64,000 bases of DNA. Source: Prorocentrum cordatum (lineage: Eukaryota > Sar > Dinophyceae > Prorocentrales > Prorocentraceae). The stretch is from positions 120,001-184,000 of the forward strand of contig CAUYUJ010016365.1 in NCBI GenBank assembly GCA_963575745.1, given 5' to 3'. The translations under genes were made by a program, and so were the position numbers. The notes beneath the pieces are model-generated. The model did no database searches. It was given only the letters and a program-made list of their open reading frames with translations, and was not told the DNA's origin. Within the stretch, counting starts at the first letter, position 1. The number at the start of each line of letters is the position of its first letter. This document shows positions 10,330 through 20,480 of this stretch, piece after piece.

Positions 10330-11315
10330 CTGGGTTGGAAGCCAGTGGCGATGCGCCGTATCGAAGCACACCTCATAGCCAAGCTGCGTAACTCTAGCTC
10401 TGTGTATGGACACCACACTTTCAGAATATGGATCGATCTGAACTCTCCGGATGTTGAACGGAAGCTGCCATATAACTCAAAAGCGAATCACCGATGATGC
10501 ATAATCGCCCACAGCCCTCGGACACCCAACAACCCTCGGACACCCAACAGAATCCAAAGAAGCCGTGCATGTTCCTGTATCATATTCAAAGGGGGTAACC
10601 TGACCCTCGTCCTGCCAAAAAGGGTAAAAAGGTCATACAGTAAACTTGTCTTGGAAGACTACCTCAGGGCTCCCCTGACCTTGCTGTTCATCCCTACTGT
10701 TGTTTTGGCGCCCCCCCCCCTGGAAAACCGGGAAAGGCCGTACGAAACCATGACCCCTCTCCCAGAGGACCCCTTTACCTAATGTTGGCGGCGCGCAGCA
10801 GGGGCTGGGGCCAGGGGAGTGGCATTCGAAGAAGGCAGGGGCGGGGTCATGAGGTGTTCGAGTCTTCAGAGAAGATCTCTCAGAAGACGGAAGGGATTCT
10901 AAGAAGCACCCCAGTGGCCACCCTGTCGCCACGCCCCCTTCTTCGGCGCGACGAAAACGGGCCTGGGTCCTGGTCCCCGGGGCGCCTCTCGGGACTCGCT
11001 TTCCGTCCTGAGGCGTTGTCTGACGGCCCCAGGGCCCAGAAAGGGCCCAGGCAACCCGATCCCGAAGCCTGCCAAAGACCTCAGCCCTGCCCTCTCGGAG
11101 GGCCACCGCCCCACCTCCGCCCCCGCCCCCGCAAGGCACGGCCAGGGCGTGGCCGCAAGAGCGGCGGGTCGAGAGAGCGGGAGCCCACCCCGAATGCCCA
11201 GCGCCGCCTGGAGGTGCCCCCGCGCGAGGAGCACTCGAAGGCTCGGGGCCCAGACGCGAAGGGCAGAAGGGCATCCCTCCCAGACTGGGGCTGTTCTGAG
11301 CCCTGGTGCCAACTG
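10330..11315. other. No gene recognised
   Basis: Upstream of the methyltransferase exon. Includes a short duplicated word 'cctcggacacccaaca' at 10515-10550. From 10800 it is very GC-rich, with long frames open on both strands because stops are rare. No domain seen. Confidence 0.3.
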
Positions 11316-11319
11316 CACA

Positions 11320-11600
11320 CACGGTTCCCGAAACGGTACTGCGACAAGTCGTGCGGTGGCCTCGGAACCTCCAGAGACCTCACCGCACGGTCCGTCACCG
11401 CGCGGTTCTGAGGCCCTGGAGACCACCATCGCCCGAGACGTCCCCGGAGAACGGCCCAAGACCCCAAACCGTTCTGCCGCCCCGAAGCCCCACGGACTCA
11501 CCACACCGGGCCACAACTTGGGGCTCCGGTGGCCGGCTGGCAGGAGCCGGGCACCCTCGGAACGCTCTCGGCGAGGCGTATCTGTTGGAACGCATCTCGA
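11320..11600 (+). repeat. Dispersed repeat, family B, copy 1 plus module J
   Basis: About 190 bp (11320-11510) shared with 20130-20335, 26035-26195 and 39075-39245. Landmarks are a pair of 'gcacggt' words, 'gaggcc..ggagacc', 'gagaacggcccaag.cccaaaacc' and 'gactcacc.cac'. Directly after it, 11545-11600 carries module J ('ggcaccctcggaacgctctcgg' family), which recurs near 18425-18470 and 26627-26685. Confidence 0.75.
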
Positions 11601-12220
11601 GGCAAGAGAACCCAGATGAACCTACAAAAAAGTCAGAAAACAACAAATGGCCAGTGACTCACCACACGGTGTGGTCACAGGACCGTTTGTGGGCCCCCGA
11701 TGTGCGCTCTCCATCTGTGCCCACGAGTGGCTGCGAGGGCTCTCCCGGAGGCCCACGGAGGGCGAGAGACATCAGAATCGAAGAGGCCGGACCTCAATTG
11801 CGATTGCGAGGGCCTTTTGCTTCCAGACACTGGCAAACTTGCTTGCATGGCATGGTGGCCTCCCTCCACCGCTTCTGCCTCCGTTGCAAACAGAGCTGGG
11901 CCGAGAGAGAAGGCGTGCAAGTGAGTCGTGCGTGAAGTCCAGCTCTCCTTTTCGAGCCTCGCCACGCGCCCCCCCCTCCATGCAAATAAACTTGCCAAGA
12001 GGCTGAAGAAAAAACTGCCTCTGTGCGTGTCGTCGACCGTGGGGGACCTACCCAGAAGTCCGACGAGGGGACATATTCAAAACACGGACCCTGGATGTCT
12101 GGACCCCTTCCCCAGGGCCGGCCTCTCATCCCGAGTGGTCCTGTTGACATCCCCACGGCCCAGCAAGGGCCCCAAGAGGCCGAAAACTGGCAAAAAAAAC
12201 TGTTAGTCGTAGCATTTTTC
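11601..12220. other. No gene recognised; diverged repeats
   Basis: Repeat-like words ('tgactcaccacacggtgtgg' near 11655) suggest a decayed partial copy of family B. The rest is unclassified. Confidence 0.3.
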
Positions 12221-12400
12221 CCCATATCCTGAGATGGGGTTCTTGTTATTACTTGGACGCCTCCTACTCCTCCTTCTCCTGCCTCCTCCTCTTTTTCCCC
12301 ATATCCTAAGATGGGGTTCTTGTTCCCCATATCCTAAGATGGGGTTCTTGTTATTACTTGGACGCCTCCTACTCCTCCTTCTCCCTCCTCCTCTTTTCTC
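12221..12400 (+). repeat. Tandem duplication, about 80-100 bp unit
   Basis: 'ccccatatcctaagatggggttcttgtt' type sequence occurs three times (12221, 12299, 12325), twice followed by 'attacttggacgcctcctactcc' and a pyrimidine tract. The CCCCAT/ATGGGG ends of the core are complementary. Confidence 0.85.
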
Positions 12401-12409
12401 CTCCCCTCC

Positions 12410-12648
12410 TGTCGGACTTACTCATACTCCCACTTGCTCATACACAGACTTACTCATACTACTCACATCCAGACGTACTCATACACAGACTCACTCATAC
12501 CCAGACTTACTCATACACAGTATTAGTCATACTCAGACTTACTCATACCCAGACGTACACATACACAGACTTTCTCATACACAGACCTACTCATACCCAG
12601 ACTTACTCATACACAGACTTACTCATACACAGACTTACTCATACTCAG
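12410..12648. repeat. 16 bp minisatellite
   Basis: Unit 'acttactcatacacag' with variants (acacag, acccag, actcag), about 14 copies. It encodes a Tyr/Ser/Thr/His-rich frame by repetition only. Confidence 0.9.
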
Positions 12649-13105
12649 CACCCCTAAGGGGAGCCGCCAGGGGTGGTTGCACGGGCTCGTTCGCGGCCAT
12701 TTTGTGGGGATGTCTCAGGCGGTTTGCCTGTTTCTGGGCCCAACATCCTTCGCTTGGAGAGCAGATTGTGAGGATGTCTCAGGCGGGGCGCTGGTTTCAG
12801 CACCCCTAAGGGGAGCCGCCAGGGGTGGTTGCACGGGCTCGTTCGCGGCCATTTTGTGGGGATGTCTCAGGCGGTTTGCTTGTTTCTGGGCCCAACATCC
12901 TTCGCTTGGAGAGCAGATTGTGAGGATGTCTCAGGCGGGGCGCTGGTTTCAGCACCCCTAAGGGGAGCCGCCAGGGGTGGTTGCACGGGCTCGTTCGCGG
13001 CCATTTTGTGGGGATGTCTCAGGCGGTTTGCTTGTTTCTGGGCCCAACATCCTTCGCTTTCGGAGCAGATTTGGAGGATGTCTCGAGCGAGGCGCTCATG
13101 TTCAC
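12648..13105 (+). repeat. 152 bp tandem repeat, three copies
   Basis: Three copies begin at about 12648, 12800 and 12952, each with 'gcacccctaaggggagccgcc', 'ggccattttgtggggatgtc' and 'ggcccaacatccttcgctt'. The first two are nearly identical; the third diverges after 13060. Each copy contains two 'gaggatgtctc'/'ggggatgtctc' boxes. Confidence 0.95.
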
Positions 13106-13184
13106 CCCCCAGGTGGGCCAGATTTTGAGGATGTCTCGATCGGTTTGCTTGTTTTGGTGGCCAGGCTCGTGGGCGCAGATTCTT

Positions 13185-13445
13185 CTCAGGATGCCACAGG
13201 AGGCTCCAACAGGCTCCAGGAGGCCCCAGGAGACCACATGAGGTCCCAGGAGGCATCAGGAGGCCACAGAAAGACTCAAGAGGCCACAGGATGTCCCAAG
13301 AGGCTCCAGGAGGCCCCAGGAAGCTCCAGAAGGCCTCAGGAAACCACAGGAGGCCCCAGGAGGCAACAGGAAGCGCCAGGAGGCCTCGGAAGGCAACAGG
13401 AGGCCCCGAGAGGCCCCAGGAGCAGGAGGCCTCAGAAGGCAACAT
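13185..13445. repeat. AGGAGGCCCC-type minisatellite
   Basis: Irregular 11-12 bp units built on 'aggaggccccagg', with caaca and tccag variants. A second short tract of the same unit lies at 13735-13830, on the far side of the 53 bp array. Confidence 0.9.
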
Positions 13446-13454
13446 GAGTGGCTC

Positions 13455-13735
13455 CAATCCCATGTGGTTTACGTATGCTCCTATCGATTGGGCCTCACCT
13501 GGAGCACGATTGTTTGATGTTCTACGTATGTTTCTATAGATGGTCCTTCTCCTGTGTACACAATCCTAAATGTTTTACTCATGTTCCTGTGTATTGGGCC
13601 TGTCCTGGGGCACGAGTCCTTGGTGTTTTACGCGTGTTCCTATAGATTGCCCTTCTCCTGTGGCTCTAATCCGCAATGTTTTATGTACGTCTGTTGCTAT
13701 AGATTGCGCCTCTCCTGGGGCACGAAACCTTCCTA
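13455..13735 (+). repeat. About 53 bp tandem repeat, five copies
   Basis: Units read 'tgttttac..(a/g)tgttcctatagattg...ctcctg.gg..c.a..cc'. About five diverged copies lie between two tracts of the AGGAGGCCCC minisatellite, giving a nested arrangement. Confidence 0.85.
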
Positions 13736-13830
13736 GGAGGTCCCAGGAGGTCCCAAGAGGCTCCTGGAGACCCCAGGAAGCCCCAGTAGGTTTCAGGAGG
13801 CCCCAGGAGGCCCCAGGCTCATGCACAGAG
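13735..13830. repeat. AGGAGGCCCC-type minisatellite, second tract
   Basis: Same unit as 13185-13445 ('cccaggaggtcccaagaggctcc'), resuming after the 53 bp array. Confidence 0.85.
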
Positions 13831-14459
13831 ACGCGCTCGTACTACTGAGGCTCATTCACACTCCAATTCATTCGCAGTTAGATTGATGTCCAGACCGTCA
13901 CAACTGAAGCCCGTTAATATTCGAAAGCTCTTGCGCCTAGACATTCACGGCGGACAGGTCCATGCGAGTAGATGCACATATGGGGAGCTCCACGCAGTGA
14001 ATAATGATCACGACGACTAGATGGGACCTCCCCGTCCTCCTCCATTCCTTCTCCTTATAAATAACTTCTCCCTGTCGCACCCCGAAGCCAGTTTTTAGGG
14101 CGGGCCAGGCGTTTCGCCTGAGACTTCCTCACTATGTATGGCTCTGAAGCTTAACATTGAAAACAGTTTCGCAGATGGAGGGCGGGTCGTTTTCAAAATG
14201 TGGCTCTCGCCTTAGCGCGGCGCACACGCGTTGTAATTGCCCTGTGACGTACCCAACCCTGTCTATACATGTGGCGAATCGATTCAGGACCACTCAATAA
14301 TGACTGGCACTCTGAAGGGCCCGCAGTGCGCAAGAAGAGCACCCAGCAGTGCGTTCAGAAGAGCGTAGCAAGAAGAGGAACTGCAAAGATACAAAATGGA
14401 GACACAGAGGCGTTGAAAGAAACGCGCCCAAAAAATTAGCACAAAAAGGCGCGGCGGCG

Positions 14460-16215
14460 AGGTCCTCAGATGGTCCGCGTATGACGTACCTCCGCTGGGC
14501 CTGGCAGGAGCCCACGACAGTGGCGACAATTGCGCAGATCGCAAGCCCCCCAGGGGGCGGCGAGGTCCCGAGGTGTTCCGCGCATGATGTACCTCCGCTG
14601 GGCCTCCCAGGAGCCCACGAAAGTGGCGACAATTGCGCAGATCGAAAGCTCCCCAGGGGGTGGCGAGGTCCCGAGGTGGTCCGCGCATGACGTACCTCCG
14701 CTGGGCCTCCCAGCAGCCCACCACAATGGCGACAATTGCGCAGATCGCAAGCCCCCCAGGGGGCGGCGAGGTACCGAGGTGATCCGCGTGGGACGTACCT
14801 CCGCCGGGCCTCCCAGGAGCCCACGAAAGTGGCGACAATTGCGCAGATCGCAAGCCCCCCAGGGGGCGGCGAGGTCCCGAGGTGGTCCGCGTATGGCGTA
14901 CTTCCGCCGGGCCTCCCAGCAGCCCACGACAGTGGCGACAATTGCGCAGATCGCAAGCCCCCCAGGGGCCGGCAAGGTACCGAGGTGATCCACGTGGGAC
15001 GTACCTTCGCTGGGCCTCCCAGCAGCTCACGAAAGTGGCGACAATTGCGCAGATCACAAGCCCCCCAGGGGGCGGCGAGGTCCCGAGGTGTTCCGCGTAT
15101 GGCGTACTTCCGCCGGGCCTCCCAGCAGCCCACGACAGTGGCGACAGTTTCGCAGATCGCAAGCCCCCCAAGGAGCGGCGAGGTACCGAGGTGATCCGCG
15201 CATGACGTACCTCCGCTGGGCCTCCCAGCAGCCCACGAAAGTGGCGACAATTGCGCAGATCGCAAGCCCCCCAGGGGGCGGCGAGGTCCCGAGGTGATCT
15301 GCGTGGGACGTACCTCTGACGGGCCTCCCAGCAGCCCACGAAAGTGGCGACAATTGCGCAGATCACAAGCTCCCCAGGGGGCGGCGAGGTCCCGAGGTGT
15401 TCCGCGTATGACGTACCGCCGCTGGGCCTCCCAGGAGCCCACGAAAGTGGCGACAATTGCGCAGATCGCAAGCCCCCCAGGGGGCGGCGGGGTCGAGAGG
15501 TGATCCGCGTGGGACGTACCTCCGCTGGGCCTCCCAGGAGCCCACGAAAATGGCGACGGTTGCGCAGATCGCAAGCCCCCCAAGGGGCGGCGAGGTGCCG
15601 AGGTGGTCCGCGTGGGACGTACCTCCGACGGGCCTCCCAAGCCCCACGAAAGTGGCGACAATTGCGCAGATCGCAAGCCCCCCAGGGGGCGGCGAGGTCC
15701 CGAGGTGGTCCGCGTGGGACGTACCTCCGCTGGGCCTCCCAGGAGCCCTCGAAAGTGGCGACGGTTGCGCAGATCGCAAGCCCCCCAGGGGGCGGCGAGG
15801 TCCCGAGGTGATCCGCGTGGGACGTACCTCCGCCGGGCCTCCCAGGAGCCCACGAAACCGGCGACAATTGCGCAGATCGCAAGCCCCCCAGGGGGCGGCG
15901 AGGTCCCGAGGTGGTCCGCGTATGGCGTACCTCCGCTGGGCCTCCCAGCAGCCCACCACAGTGGCGACAATTGCGCAGATCGCAAGCCCCCCAGGGGGCG
16001 GCGAGGTCCCGAGGTGGTCCGCGTGGGACGTACCTCCGCTGGGCCTCCCAGCAGCCCACCACAGTGGCGACAATTGCGCAGATCGCAAGCCCCCAAGGGG
16101 GCAGCGAGGTCCCGAGGTGATCCGCGTGGGACGTACATCCGCCGGGCCTCCCAGCAGCCCACGAGAAGTGGCGACGGTTGCGCAGATCGCAAGCCCCCCA
16201 GGACAGTTGCGCAGA
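14460..16215. repeat. 103 bp satellite, about 17 tandem copies
   Basis: The word 'gcgacaattgcgcagatcgc' recurs every 103 bp (14523, 14626, 14729, 14832, 14935 and onward). Copies vary at a few positions: gtgatccgcgtgggacgtac versus gtggtccgcgtatggcgtac at one site, agcagcccac versus aggagcccac at another. The unit has no stop in any frame on the minus strand, and 103 is 1 mod 3, so minus-strand frames of about 650 codons open in two registers. Confidence 0.97.
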
Positions 16216-16264
16216 TCGCAGACCGCACGAGAGAAGAGGAGAAGGGAACACACGAGACAGGAGA

Positions 16265-16335
16265 GGAGGAGAGGAGGAGGAGGAGGAGGAGGAGGAGGAG
16301 GAGGAGGAGGAGGAGGAGGAGGAGGAGGAGGAGGT
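16265..16335. repeat. (GGA)n polypurine tract
   Basis: About 70 bp of nearly pure GGA immediately after the 103 bp array. Confidence 0.95.
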
Positions 16336-16384
16336 GGAGACAACACTGCTCTATTCAAAACGAGTACCCAACACCACAGGAGGG

Positions 16385-16775
16385 TTGGGAAAACATTGAA
16401 CGAGTTTCACAGATTGAGGGCGGGTGGGTTTTAACATGTGGCTCTCGCCTTAGCGCAGCGCACATTCGTTCTAAACATTTGCCAGAGCTTCACGGGTTGA
16501 GGGCGGGTGGTTGTCAAAATGTGGCTCTCGCCTTAGCGCGGCGCACATTCTTTCTAAACATTTCCAAGAGTCTCACGACATGATGGCGAGTCGTTTTCAA
16601 AATGTGGCTCTCGCCTTAGCGCGGAGCACATTCGTTTTTAAACATTTGCAAGAGCTTCGCGGATTAAGGGCGGTTCCTTTGCAAAATGTGGCTCTCGCCT
16701 TAGCGCCGTGCACATTCGTTTACACAATTTTCAAGAGGTTCACGGATTCCAATCATCAACGTACCGGAAATGGTG
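16385..16775 (+). repeat. 83-85 bp tandem units of family I
   Basis: Each unit reads 'ttcac.g.ttgagggcgggt...aaaatgtggctctcgccttagcgc..cgcacattcgtt'. The word 'gtggctctcgcc' sits at 16438, 16521, 16603 and 16688, with an outlying unit at 14200. Reverse-complement units occur four times at 35950-36290. Confidence 0.92.
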
Positions 16776-17059
16776 TTGTGGAAGGATTCAGGATTATGCG
16801 GGTGCAGCAGTTACGTTGATTCTCTGTTGAAATCCTAGAATTTGCGTTCTGGCACGATTCAGGACCGTCAAGACGCAACAATCAGGTTGATCCGTGGCGC
16901 TGGAATCCCGAGAACAATGTCTTGGCATGCTTCAGGGTCTTCAAACGGGTGCCTTCCAACGAGGCAGTTCCATCAATGGAAATGAGCCGTTGTAAGGGCC
17001 AATGAAGAGGGAGCTTGGAGGGAGGGTTTACTCCAACATCGTTGATGACTCTTGGATTT

Positions 17060-17345
17060 GCACTGGCCCTCCTCCTCCTCCTCCTCGTCCTCGTCCTCCT
17101 CGTCCTCGTCCTCCTCCTCCTCCTCGTCCTCCTCCTCCTCCTCCTCCTCCTCTTCCTCCTCCTCCTCCTCCTCCTCCTCCTCCTCCTCCTCCTCCTCCTC
17201 CTCCTCCTCCTCCTCCTCCTCCTCCTCCTCCTCCTCCTCCTCCTCCTCCTCCTCCTCCTCCTCCTCCTCCTCCTCCTCCTCCTCCTTCGTCCGAGTCCAC
17301 GTCCTCCTCCTCCTCCTCCTCCTCCTCCTCCTCCTCCTCCTCCAC
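17060..17345. repeat. (TCC)n polypyrimidine tract
   Basis: About 285 bp of CCT/TCC/CGT triplets at the end of the family I element. Poly-Ser, poly-Leu, poly-Pro and poly-Glu frames through it are artefacts. The inverted copy near 35540-35605 ends in a shorter GGA tract, so the triplet tract appears to be part of the element end. Confidence 0.95.
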
Positions 17346-17349
17346 CACC

Positions 17350-18225
17350 TCCTCCTCCCCACTCTCCTCCTCGCCGCCGCCGCCGCCGCTCGGCTGCCGC
17401 TGCCTGGCACGCAAAGGCCCCCCCCGGCCTGCACAGCCTGCGCCAGGCCGGCCGCCTGCGACGAGACCTGCGCCACGGCGTCGTCGAGGTTCTCCCGAGG
17501 CGCGGCTGTCGTCGTCGAGGTCGAGATGTTCGTCGCCGCCGGGTCGACGGTCGAGGAGGCTCTCGAGGGCGGCCGTCGTCGTCGGTCGAGGTCATCGTCG
17601 CCGTTCGGATCGAGGAGGCTCGAGGACTGATGGAAATTGCGAACATGTTTGGGGCTTCCTGGGCCTCTGGGGGGCGATAGGGGTGAGAGGGGGAGGGAGG
17701 GAAAGTGGGTGTGGGGGGGGGGAGGGAGGTATAGGGGAAGAGGAAGGAATGAACGGGTGGAGGGGGGGAAAAGGGGGGGGGAGAGGGAGGAGGGAACGGG
17801 GGAGGCACGTGGGAGGGGATCAAGGAGGAAGGGGGAGGCGGGAACGATGGACGAGGGCACAGGGCGGGGAACCTGGGTGAGGGAGGGGGTGGAGCAGCGC
17901 ATGTAGGAGCAGGAGGATAGAAGGGAGGAGAGAAGACGGATGATGAGAAAGAGGAACAACGGAGCAGGAGCGAGGGAAATCAGGAGGAGCAGAAAGAGGG
18001 AAGATGGAAGCATTGGAGAACGGTGGAAGGAGGAGGATGAAGGCCTCCAGAGGTCTCTGGAGGCCCGAAACCGACCAGAATCGTCCAACAAACGGCATCC
18101 TCCTCACTCTCTCCGACGGCGGCAACGACGACGGCGGCTACGGCGACGCAGGCGACGGATCTGATGACGGCAGCGGCAACGACGACAACAGCTGAAAGAG
18201 AACGTTAGGGGTCGACAAGCTGAGG
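17350..18225. other. No gene recognised; GC-rich then purine-rich sequence
   Basis: 17380-17640 is GC-rich with frames open on both strands. 17680-18060 is an imperfect purine-rich tract (aggga/gggag words). A short GAC/GGC repeat lies at 18120-18180. No domain recognised. Confidence 0.35.
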
Positions 18226-18229
18226 GTGT

Positions 18230-18400
18230 ATACATCGACCCGGCGTCGACGATACATCGGCGGTAGATCGGCGAAGGGCCCCCAATAGCGAATAACACGT
18301 TCCTTGGCGGGTTGGGCCATCGGGCCCCTATCGGCGATCAGTGGGCGATTGGGGTCAATGCGTTCCCCCCTAAGCCTGTCCCCCCCTTACGTTGCCCCAG
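18230..18400 (+). repeat. Dispersed foldback repeat, family A, copy 3
   Basis: Third copy of the family at 2408 and 5938: 'catcgacccggc', 'cgatacatcggcggtagatcggcg', 'ggcgggttggg', 'tatcggcgatcagtgggcgattgggg', and end 'ttacgttgcccc'. A second 'gacgttgcccccgaatgacggcgg' word follows at 18557. Confidence 0.8.
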
Positions 18401-18404
18401 AATG

Positions 18405-19135
18405 ACGGCGGCGTTCTTGACGATTCCAGCACCCCTGGAACGCCCTCGGAGAGGCGCAGCTGATGAGAGGCACCCCGGGGCTGCGAAACCACCGAGAACC
18501 GAGGAGAACACCAGAAAACCTCGAACCTCAGTGTTGGGCAGCATGACCCCCCCTCTTGACGTTGCCCCCGAATGACGGCGGCGGAGACAACGACAACAGC
18601 GCAGGCGGTGGCAACGACGACGGCGACGGTCGCCAATGAAGGCGGCGGCGACGGCGACGAGCCGAGGCTGGCGGCGCGCACAAGGGTGCGGAGGGAAGGG
18701 GGGAGGCCTCTTAGAAGGAGGCTGCTACTTAGAAGGCGCCAGGCGCCTGGGAAGAGGTCCAAGGGCCCATGTCCCGAAAAAGGCGCTGAACCGCCAGATG
18801 TCTGGGGAGGAGGGGAGCCGGCGGCGCCCACGGGGGTAGGGGGGAGGGGGGAGCCCTCTTAGAAGGAGGCTGCTTCTTAGAGGGCGCCAGCCTTACCTTA
18901 CATCTACAGATAAGGCCCGCGCCCTCTAAGAGGCAAAGGTGCTTCTGAGAAGCCCCCGCCATCCCCTGGCGCCCCTGTGCGTGAGGCTGATGAAGGCCAG
19001 AGCGGCCACAGCGGCGGCCGGAGCGGCGGTTCGGGGCTCCTGCACCCGAAGCTCGAGCTTGTGGACCTGCGAGGTCTGCCGCTGCTGCGCCTCCTCGGGG
19101 GCGTCCGGGGGGGGATCGGACCTGCAGGATCAGTC
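18405..19135. other. Repeat-rich, no gene recognised
   Basis: Contains module J near 18425-18470, a GAC/GGC-like tract at 18570-18660, and two copies about 150 bp apart of 'cctcttagaaggaggctgct.cttaga.ggcgcca' (18708 and 18860). A later inverted version 'ccctctaagagg..' sits at 18920. Related CTTCTCAGAAG words are at 9380-9500 and 38895. Confidence 0.5.
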
Positions 19136-19139
19136 AACA

Positions 19140-19345
19140 TCGAATCAGAAAATCGGGTCGATTCGAAATGTGCGTCGAATCGGGCTGCATCGGCACGGAA
19201 TCTAAATAGAATTGGATCGGCTGCGCCAAGATACACAACAGCGCCCATGCAAGCATCGGGTCGCATCGGAACCACCCGAACATCGGAATGGAATCGGATC
19301 AATCGGGAAGCATCGATACCGAATCGGACCGATCGAATCGAACCG
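19140..19345 (+). repeat. Dispersed ATCGG-rich repeat, family C, copy 1
   Basis: Shares with 26690-26885 'ggctgcatcggcacggaatc', 'cggc.gcgccaagatacac', 'gcgcccatgcaagcatcg', 'cacatcgga..gca' and a run of 'gaatcgg' words. A loosely similar 'gatcgaatcggatcgagtcgg' stretch is at 58245-58310. Confidence 0.8.
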
Positions 19346-19617
19346 GTCCTTCACCTACGGATCTCTGAACGATGTCTGACCTCTCTCTGGAGGACCTTCC
19401 GAAAGGATCTCTGAGCACTCTCTCGAAAAGAATTGTGGCGCCGAAAGAAATCTGATGCGGAAGAACGGTTGGGACCCGTGCAGGGAGAGGCGGCCACTTC
19501 GGGCGGGCAGCCCGCCCCCCGCGCGCCCCGAAAGGACAGGGCCAGCGGCTTCAGTGACGAGGGCGCCGGGGGCTGCCCCTGGGGCTGGGACAGCCCAGGA
19601 GGCGCCGCTGGGGGGAA

Positions 19618-19970
19618 GGGGAGGAGGAGGAGGAGGAGGAGGAGGAGGAGGAGGAGGAGGAGGAGGATTGCAAGCTGTTCCAGTTCTGGGCCGAGCCCCA
19701 GCCACAGCGGCGCTGTCGGCAGACGGCGACGACGCCCCCCGCCCGTCCGCCCGCCTCGCCCACGACGACGACGACGACGCGTCAATCCACCCACCCACCC
19801 ACCCTGATGGGCCTGTCTTCCACCACCACCACCATAAGTTGGAGAGGGGAAGAAGGAGGAGGAAGCGGAGGATGACGAGGACGAGGAGGAGGAGGAGGAG
19901 GAGATGGAGGAGGAGGAGGAGGAGGAGGAGGAGGAGGAGGAGGAGGAGGAGGAGGAGGAGGAGGAGTAGG
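19618..19970. repeat. Two (GGA)n tracts, 19618-19668 and 19875-19970
   Basis: Polypurine triplet tracts separated by a GC-rich segment that contains CAC/CCA repeats. Poly-Ser, poly-Leu and poly-Arg frames here are artefacts. Confidence 0.95.
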
Positions 19971-20129
19971 AGGACCCCCTCCCCCTCCAATGTATGGTGG
20001 TGGTGGTGGTGGAACACAGGCCCATCACACCCACCCCCGCATGATGGGCAGCAGGCAGGCAGACACGCGCAAGCGCCACCCCAGAGACCGCCGAGAAAGG
20101 GGGACGAGGATCCGCAGACATCTTCTGCG

Positions 20130-20335
20130 CTCCTTGGAGGTCCCAGAACGGTGCTGTGACAGACCGTGCAGTGACCACGGAATCCCTCAGGACCTCACAG
20201 CACGGTCTGGCACCGCAGAATTTTCGGCCCCACTGGAGGCCCCAGCCGCCCAAAACATCCTCGGAGAACGGCCCAAGCCCCAAAACCGTGCAGGCATCCC
20301 GAATCCCCGCTGATTCACCCCACGTTAAGGTCACT
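20130..20335 (+). repeat. Dispersed repeat, family B, copy 2
   Basis: Contains 'cagaacggtgctgtgacaga', 'cctcacagcacggt', 'tcctcggagaacggcccaag' and 'ctgattcaccccacg', in the same order as the copies at 11320, 26035 and 39075. Confidence 0.8.
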
Positions 20336-20480
20336 ATGTGGGAGTCCTATGCCGGAATCCTACGTGAAAGGCCGATGGGAAAATCTCATGGAGGAATCCT
20401 GTAGGGGAACCTCGTGGGGGGGAATCCCATTACGAATCCCATGGGGGCGACTTCTGGGAGGGGGTCCTGCGGGGGAATCC
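20336..20480. repeat. Degenerate 18-22 bp tandem repeat
   Basis: 'ggaatcctatgggg' style units, strongly diverged, immediately after family B copy 2. Confidence 0.5.

Larger units (their letters stand above)
14045..17060 (+). mobile_element. Composite dispersed element, family I, copy 1 (interrupted)
   Basis: The two ends of this region match, in reverse complement, the compact locus at 35575-36400. 14045-14270 ('cctccattccttctcc', 'aacttctccctgtcgcacccc', 'gggcgggcc..gcgtttcgcctgagact') corresponds to 36300-36405. 16385-17050 (83-85 bp tandem units, then the 'gttgattc' unique part and 'gagggagcttggaggga') corresponds to 35630-36290. In this copy the middle is expanded by a 103 bp satellite and a (GGA)n tract. 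No protein gene of its own was seen, so it looks non-autonomous. Confidence 0.7.

Noticed and set aside
10630-11940. 200-codon frames on both strands
   Set aside because: GC-rich sequence with few stops. The plus side is dispersed repeat family B.
12696-12712. 'ggccattttgtgg' as leader relics in the 152 bp repeat
   Set aside because: Departs from the leader at the TTTTGGC core and belongs to a tandem unit.
14284-16251. Minus-strand open frames of 655 and 644 codons
   Set aside because: They run along the 103 bp satellite in two registers at once. Lack of stops follows from the repeat unit, with no start context or domain. Kept only as a property of the array.
17000-17880. Long frames with poly-Ser, poly-Leu, poly-Pro, poly-Arg or poly-Glu
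   Set aside because: All come from one (TCC)n tract read in different frames and strands.
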